From: Acanthococcus lagerstroemiae
Lineage: Eukaryota > Arthropoda > Insecta > Hemiptera > Eriococcidae
Reading direction: 5' to 3'
Length of the DNA stretch: 64,000 nucleotides
NCBI GenBank assembly: GCA_031841125.1
Contig: CM063108.1
Span: 27,331,399-27,395,398, forward strand
The notes under the pieces are model-generated. The model did not search any database, was not told where the DNA came from, and worked only from the letters and a program-made list of their open reading frames with translations. Within the stretch, counting starts at the first letter, position 1; each line of letters begins with the position of its first letter. The position numbers and the translations under genes are program-made. Below are positions 59,905-64,000 of the stretch, piece after piece.

Positions 59905-60934
59905 GAGCCCCGTTAACTCTTCCCTCTGGTCGGTCCTTCTCTTCGGGAATCTCCCCTCGGACGTTTTCCCTCGAGCTTTCCCTGCACCACTATAGCCTCT
60001 CTAGATTGTCACCGGGTCTTCTTGCGATGTGCCCGAAGAATTGGAATACAACATATCTTGCGGTAGCAGGTGGACTATTGTGGGTCCCTCACAGCCAATT
60101 CATCAAGTATCAACGCATTAGTTCTTTCCTCTGCCCACGATATTCGGAGCATTCGTCGATAAATCCACATTTCCAACGCGTTAATCCGTCTGCGATCGTC
60201 CGCTTTGATGGTCCTTGTTTCGCATCCATTCTGGAACACTGGAAATACCAGCCCTCTTATGAGCCGCATCTTTCTATTCCTTGTTATTAACCTATTTGTC
60301 CATATTGGCGTGAGTTTTACTGTGGCTTCTCGAGCGAGGATCATCCTTCTTTGTATTTCTGTTGAGCTGCCGCTGTTTACGTTCACGGTTGAGCCGAGGT
60401 ACACAAAATGACCCACCTGTTCAAAGCCCGAAGGGCATCCAAAGGCATCATGTTGCTGCCACGATCTGTTATCATAATCTTCGTTTGTTCAGTTTGTCGC
60501 GTTTCGGGACCGCGGGGGCCAGCGAGACGCGCTTTCCGGGGGAGTACGAGCACTGAAGTCGCGAGGATGGGTGACCTCGCGGGGCACATTGCGGGAGCGT
60601 AAGCTCCAGAACGCGGACATTTCGACACGAGAGTAGCACGGCAAATAATGACACAGAGGGTCGGCAGAGATAGGTATATTCACAAAAAGTATTTACACGA
60701 AGATACGAATTAAGGTCGCGGCGAGAAGACCAAGCACGGCAATAATTACAAGTCCGACAGTGAAATAAAGAAAACTTGTTAACGTTAAACCATACACGAG
60801 GGGGAGGGGGCGCGAATGCTCCCGGAACACGTAATAACACTACACAGTGCGAAGCACAGTCGCCGCGCGACGCGGATACTCCCTAGTGGCACTGGCAACG
60901 AGGAAGGCAGTGGACTGCCAGCAGTCAGGAGGAG

Positions 60935-61280
60935 TTCGGGGTTCACCAGTAGCCCGTAAAGCACGCCGAAGGGATAGGAAAAGGATGGTCAGGGTTCACC
61001 GGTAGCCAGTAAAGCGCGCTGACGGGAGAGGACTCGGGGTTCACCAGTAGCCAGTAAAGCGCGCCGAGAGGAGGAGTGTCAGGGTTCACCGGTAGCCAGT
61101 AAAGCGCGCTGACGGGAGAGGACTCGGGGTTCACCGGTAACCAGTAAAGCGCGCCGACAGGAAGGTACTGGGGTTCACCGGTTACCAGTAAAGCGCACAC
61201 AGTACACAGAGGAAGACTCGAGGAAGGGCAAATGCAAGGAGAAGAGCTGGGGTTCACCGGTAACCAGTAAAGCGCTCGCA
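60935..61280. repeat. Minisatellite with a GGGTTCACCGGTA(G/A)CCAGTAAAGCGC core
   Basis: Seven copies of the ~27-bp core, about 45-60 bp apart at first and further apart at the end, separated by purine-rich variable spacers. The minus-strand ORF with repeated ALYWLPVNPxSSPVS residues is its translation and shows no other sign of being a protein. Confidence 0.85.
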
Positions 61281-61628
61281 GCTGATCGTAAGGAAGCCAG
61301 AAGTGCTAGCAGCAATAAATGCCTTCGCAAGAAGCTTGCCCGAGTTGGCATGTCTACCCTAATTTCTCCGGGTAGTTAAATAGGTAGGAGCAACAGACTT
61401 CATCCGCGAGTAACAACGAACCACCCTCGCACCGCGAAATCACCCTCGCGGTACTAAGTCGGTTCGCGCAACACAAAATTTGTTCTCTCAATAACCGAGA
61501 CGCGAGACCCGGGTTTGTGTTGCAGCGCTCGACTATGCTTCTAGTGGTGGTGAAATCTTGAAGTATTTTCTCGCCCGAGTAAACAGAGTACGCGCGTACG
61601 TAACAAGTTAGAGATCTATAACCATACA

Positions 61629-61757
61629 AGTGCGGGAATCTGTCATTTTGTATCCAACCGTGCCCGTGGATGCCGAATCCGACTATTCGGAGCGTACCGT
61701 GTCGTCAATTCAGCATCGACGGGGGCGGTGGGATACAAGATGGCAGGTTTCCGCACT
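61629..61757. mobile_element. Palindromic MITE (near-perfect inverted repeat)
   Basis: AGTGCGGGAATCTGTCATTTT faces AAGATGGCAGGTTTCCGCACT. Inside, TTGTATCCAACCGTGCCCG faces CGGGGGCGGTGGGATACAA. Almost the whole 129 bp is one hairpin. The relative at 46943-47078 is more decayed. Confidence 0.8.
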
Positions 61758-62000
61758 CATGTTTACGGTGCGTTAGTTCACTGTAAGGCCATAGTCCTCC
61801 TCACTGTTTCCAGGAGTTGTTTCATTTCATCTTCTGATGTCGCACATAAGGTGGTGTCTTCCACGAATCGGAGGTTGTTGATAGTGTCCTACTCGAACCG
61901 TTCTGTTCCAACCATCTAAGCTTTTCCGCATAATAAATTATTCGCCATAGATGCTAAAAAGGATTGACGAAAAAATACATCCTGCTTTACACCTTTTGCT

Positions 62001-63700
62001 GGTTTGAGACTTAGTTCATAATAATTAGTGGCCACTCTATACCTATGTTTTGCTACCGAGCAAGATAACATTAAGCTTAATTCATTTTTATATTACCTCT
62101 ACCACTCATGGCAACTCTGAGGCACTCAGGGCGAATTCTCTCCCCTATGAAAAATTTGGTTTCGAGGTTTTAGCTGATGGTCGCAAATGGGATATTTATA
62201 TTCTGCTTGCGATTCTACTGTGTATTAGTCCACACTACATACGCTACATATTTATAGACTCGCGTGTGCCCCGCAACTGGCCAGTTTCAAAATATTTCCT
62301 GCAAGATATGTGCAATTTATTTTCGATGTCGCTTTGGTGACATATACAGGGTGTACTCTGCCTACACCGTATATATATATCCATTTAGTAGGATTATAAC
62401 GCACGTCCAGCGAGTATTATGGGTGAAAAACAAGGGGACATTATTCAACTTGACGCCCATTTCTCATTGGGTGATATAAAAAATTACATTGTGCGAAACG
62501 ACTGCCATACGGGCCCGCAAAACATGGTTCGAAAGTACGAACGAATGAATTCTATACCGGGGGGAGATAGAGAGTTACGTACAATCGCACATTCTTGCTC
62601 TGGCTGAGGTGATGCGACCAACTCAGAACTTGGATTCGGCCCCTGCTGTGGTAAACAATCCAGAAAAGTCGGTTCGAATTTCAAGCTACATGTTGGGCTC
62701 AGCTAGGTATCATCTTAGTCTCGCTGAAGTCATTCTTTTCCGTCTTGTCTGCAAATCGCTGGTGCCTTCCTTCCGGATATACGCGTATGCGAAACGATAC
62801 TTTTTAGCCATGTTTATAGTACGCTTTACTTCAGTCCTTCCTTATTGCATGTATATATAATAATGAAAAAGAGTCGATACCGCAAGCCTTTCCTCTCCGT
62901 TGCAAATAGACCCGGTATTCGGCGTATTAGTCAGGCTCTCGGCGCGCGAATTGTACGTAAGTTAAAACCAGCCTCGAGCTTCTTCACAAATATGAGACGC
63001 CTTAAAACGATTAATTTCAATAAGAGGATAAACACACTTGTACAATAAAACATCCTCCTTGCCGGCGCGGAGCAGCACACAGACGAGCAACCGCCTTAGC
63101 CAGAAAACAAAGACCTTATATAAATCTATGTAACATTACATTCTTAATAAGACTCGTTAAACTAATACTCAAGGTGTTCCTTCCGAACAGAAGTAAACGA
63201 ACTTGAGGATTTAATGAGGTGTGTTACGATGAAACAATATATTTCACGCTTTCGACGTAAGGCAACACTGGCTTTCTCACGCCGTTCCATTTCTGTTTGC
63301 CAGTCGCCTTTTAGCCACTTAATTAAAATCTTCTCGCGATTATCAGCTGAAGAATTATTTGCTGAAGTTTATTTCAAAGGAACTCTGTTTACAAAAGGCT
63401 TTACTAGTAGAGCTAATTTATTGTAAATTCCCTTTCGCGAGCGAGGGAGGGACTCCGCTACTTCGAGAGGAAGCAGGTGAACGGCGAAGATGAAAGGCGA
63501 CTCTTTAACCGTTTCAGAGAAGTGTCGATCGACACCGGAGATCGGTCCGGAGCACTGCGAGGTCGAATTCCCGGTAAGGAGTTTCAGGCACTGCACGAGA
63601 GTCGAGAAAATGTCCGAGTCAGTTACCATTCGCAAAACCGCATCTGTACTCTGTATAGTTTCACGTGTAGTAGACCCGATCCTTCGTCCCATCGCCACAG
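62001..63700. other. No gene recognised
   Basis: Contains several short ORFs. The longest (minus strand, 63369-63698, about 109 codons) has no recognisable motif. The segment 63055-63200 has a TATATAA word usable in either direction (63117-63123), perhaps from another retroelement. Confidence 0.35.
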
Positions 63701-63769
63701 GGTTTAGAGGATCTTGTGTCCTTCGAGAACTACGAGTGATGATATATTTCTTAGTTTCTCGACTAGTAC

Positions 63770-64000
63770 GTTGTTGTATCTCTCCATTTTCTCTTTCCTG
63801 TCCTAATATTTTCGTTTTTGAGAAGGATTTAACGTTATATTCCTTATTATGTGCTCTTCGTAGTTCATTCTTTGTCTTCCTTTCCAGCTCTTTCCTTCAA
63901 CCATTCCTCTAGCAGTAATAACAATATCCCTGAATGTCTTACATTATGACCTATCATTTTAACTCTTCTCTTTACAATTATATTCCAAATTTCTCTTTCC
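63770..64000 (-). pseudogene. C-terminal end of a further LINE, minus strand, cut by the window edge
   Basis: On the minus strand the block EIWNIIVKRRVKMIGHNVRH near 63995-63935, followed by LLEEWLKERAGKEDKE, matches the usual LINE tail (ending in a GHxxRH then EGKRGRGRP-type run). A stop follows. The remainder of the element would lie to the right of the window. Confidence 0.65.

Larger units (their letters stand above)
60500..61775. mobile_element. Unclassified insertion in the LINE, GC-richer, with a minisatellite
   Basis: About 1.28 kb separates adjacent LINE blocks. It is richer in CpG than its surroundings, has purine tract GAGGGGGAGGGGGCGCGAAT near 60798-60820, a minisatellite (60935-61280) and a palindromic MITE (61629-61757) at its right side. 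GTTCA/GTTCA near the two borders may be a short TSD. LTR identity is possible but not shown. Confidence 0.5.
60010..62000 (-). pseudogene. LINE of the 35.5-kb type, minus strand, split by a 1.2-kb insertion
   Basis: On the minus strand the RT block GVKQ and the catalytic box NNLRFVEDTTLCAT lie at about 61985-61860, leading to ETVRRTMALQ near 61790. The next element block, EQTKIMITDR, lies near 60495-60465 and continues with YLGSTVNVNSGSSTEIQRRM, LVFPVFQ and MLRISWAEERTNALILDELA (60415-60095). The sequence between (about 60500-61775) is foreign. The catalytic FADD is changed to FVED. Sequence blocks match 37115-37560. Confidence 0.75.

Noticed and set aside
60943..61257. 104-aa repetitive protein (ALYWLPVNP repeats)
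   Set aside because: It is simply the minisatellite read on the minus strand.
60935..61280. CRISPR-like direct repeats with spacers
   Set aside because: Spacing is irregular, the spacers share purine-rich sequence, the host is a eukaryote and no cas genes exist. It is a minisatellite.
62660..62690. tRNA-like B box (GTTCGAATTTC)
   Set aside because: No matching A box or cloverleaf stems upstream.

Overview
The window is animal nuclear DNA, most likely from an arthropod and probably an insect. It has two intron-containing genes with GT-AG splice sites, an AT-rich background, and a dense load of decayed retrotransposons and hAT-type miniature elements (MITEs). There are no bacterial operons and no intact long ORFs. 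A hemipteran is plausible from the element types, but this is inference.

Two cellular genes can be reconstructed exon by exon. A minus-strand transporter gene of the SLC46 (proton-coupled folate transporter-like, MFS) family runs from a candidate N-terminal exon at 28475-28377 to a stop at 22207, giving about 469 codons. All later splice phases fit, but the acceptor in front of the second exon is not AG. A complete plus-strand seipin gene (six coding exons, 338 aa) spans 47793-50879; seipin is an ER membrane protein of lipid-droplet biogenesis. A possible orphan exon lies at 52453-52666.

The rest is a mobile-element landscape. 1-1740: degenerate ~115-bp tandem repeats hold a solo LTR with a SINE inside it, and a hAT MITE. 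4.0-9.6 kb: a LINE fragment split by a retroposed insertion, plus five hAT MITEs with perfect 8-bp target-site duplications (TSDs). 9.2-16.8 kb: an R1-like LINE interrupted by a 3.49-kb foldback element that sits between TATA duplications inside the reverse-transcriptase (RT) frame. 17.75-21.58 kb: a Ty3/gypsy element with two LTRs that has lost its RT/RNase H and carries a MITE and a retroposon. 24.2-30.1 kb: TIR elements in or near the transporter introns. 31.0-38.1 kb: a 1.8-2.2-kb tandem unit in three copies, the third split by a LINE. 38.3-39.4 kb: another LINE fragment. 41.5-42.7 kb: ~370-bp tandem repeats. 44-54 kb: repeats rich in the motif GGCTTTCGGCTTTTG, and a triple-nested hAT structure at 52.67-54.07 kb. 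54.7-56.6 kb: a decayed transposon-type gene. 57.7-64 kb: minus-strand LINE pieces interrupted by an insertion carrying a minisatellite and a palindromic MITE.

The two genes are not related in function. The clearest common theme is layered insertion: many elements can be dated relative to each other by nesting.
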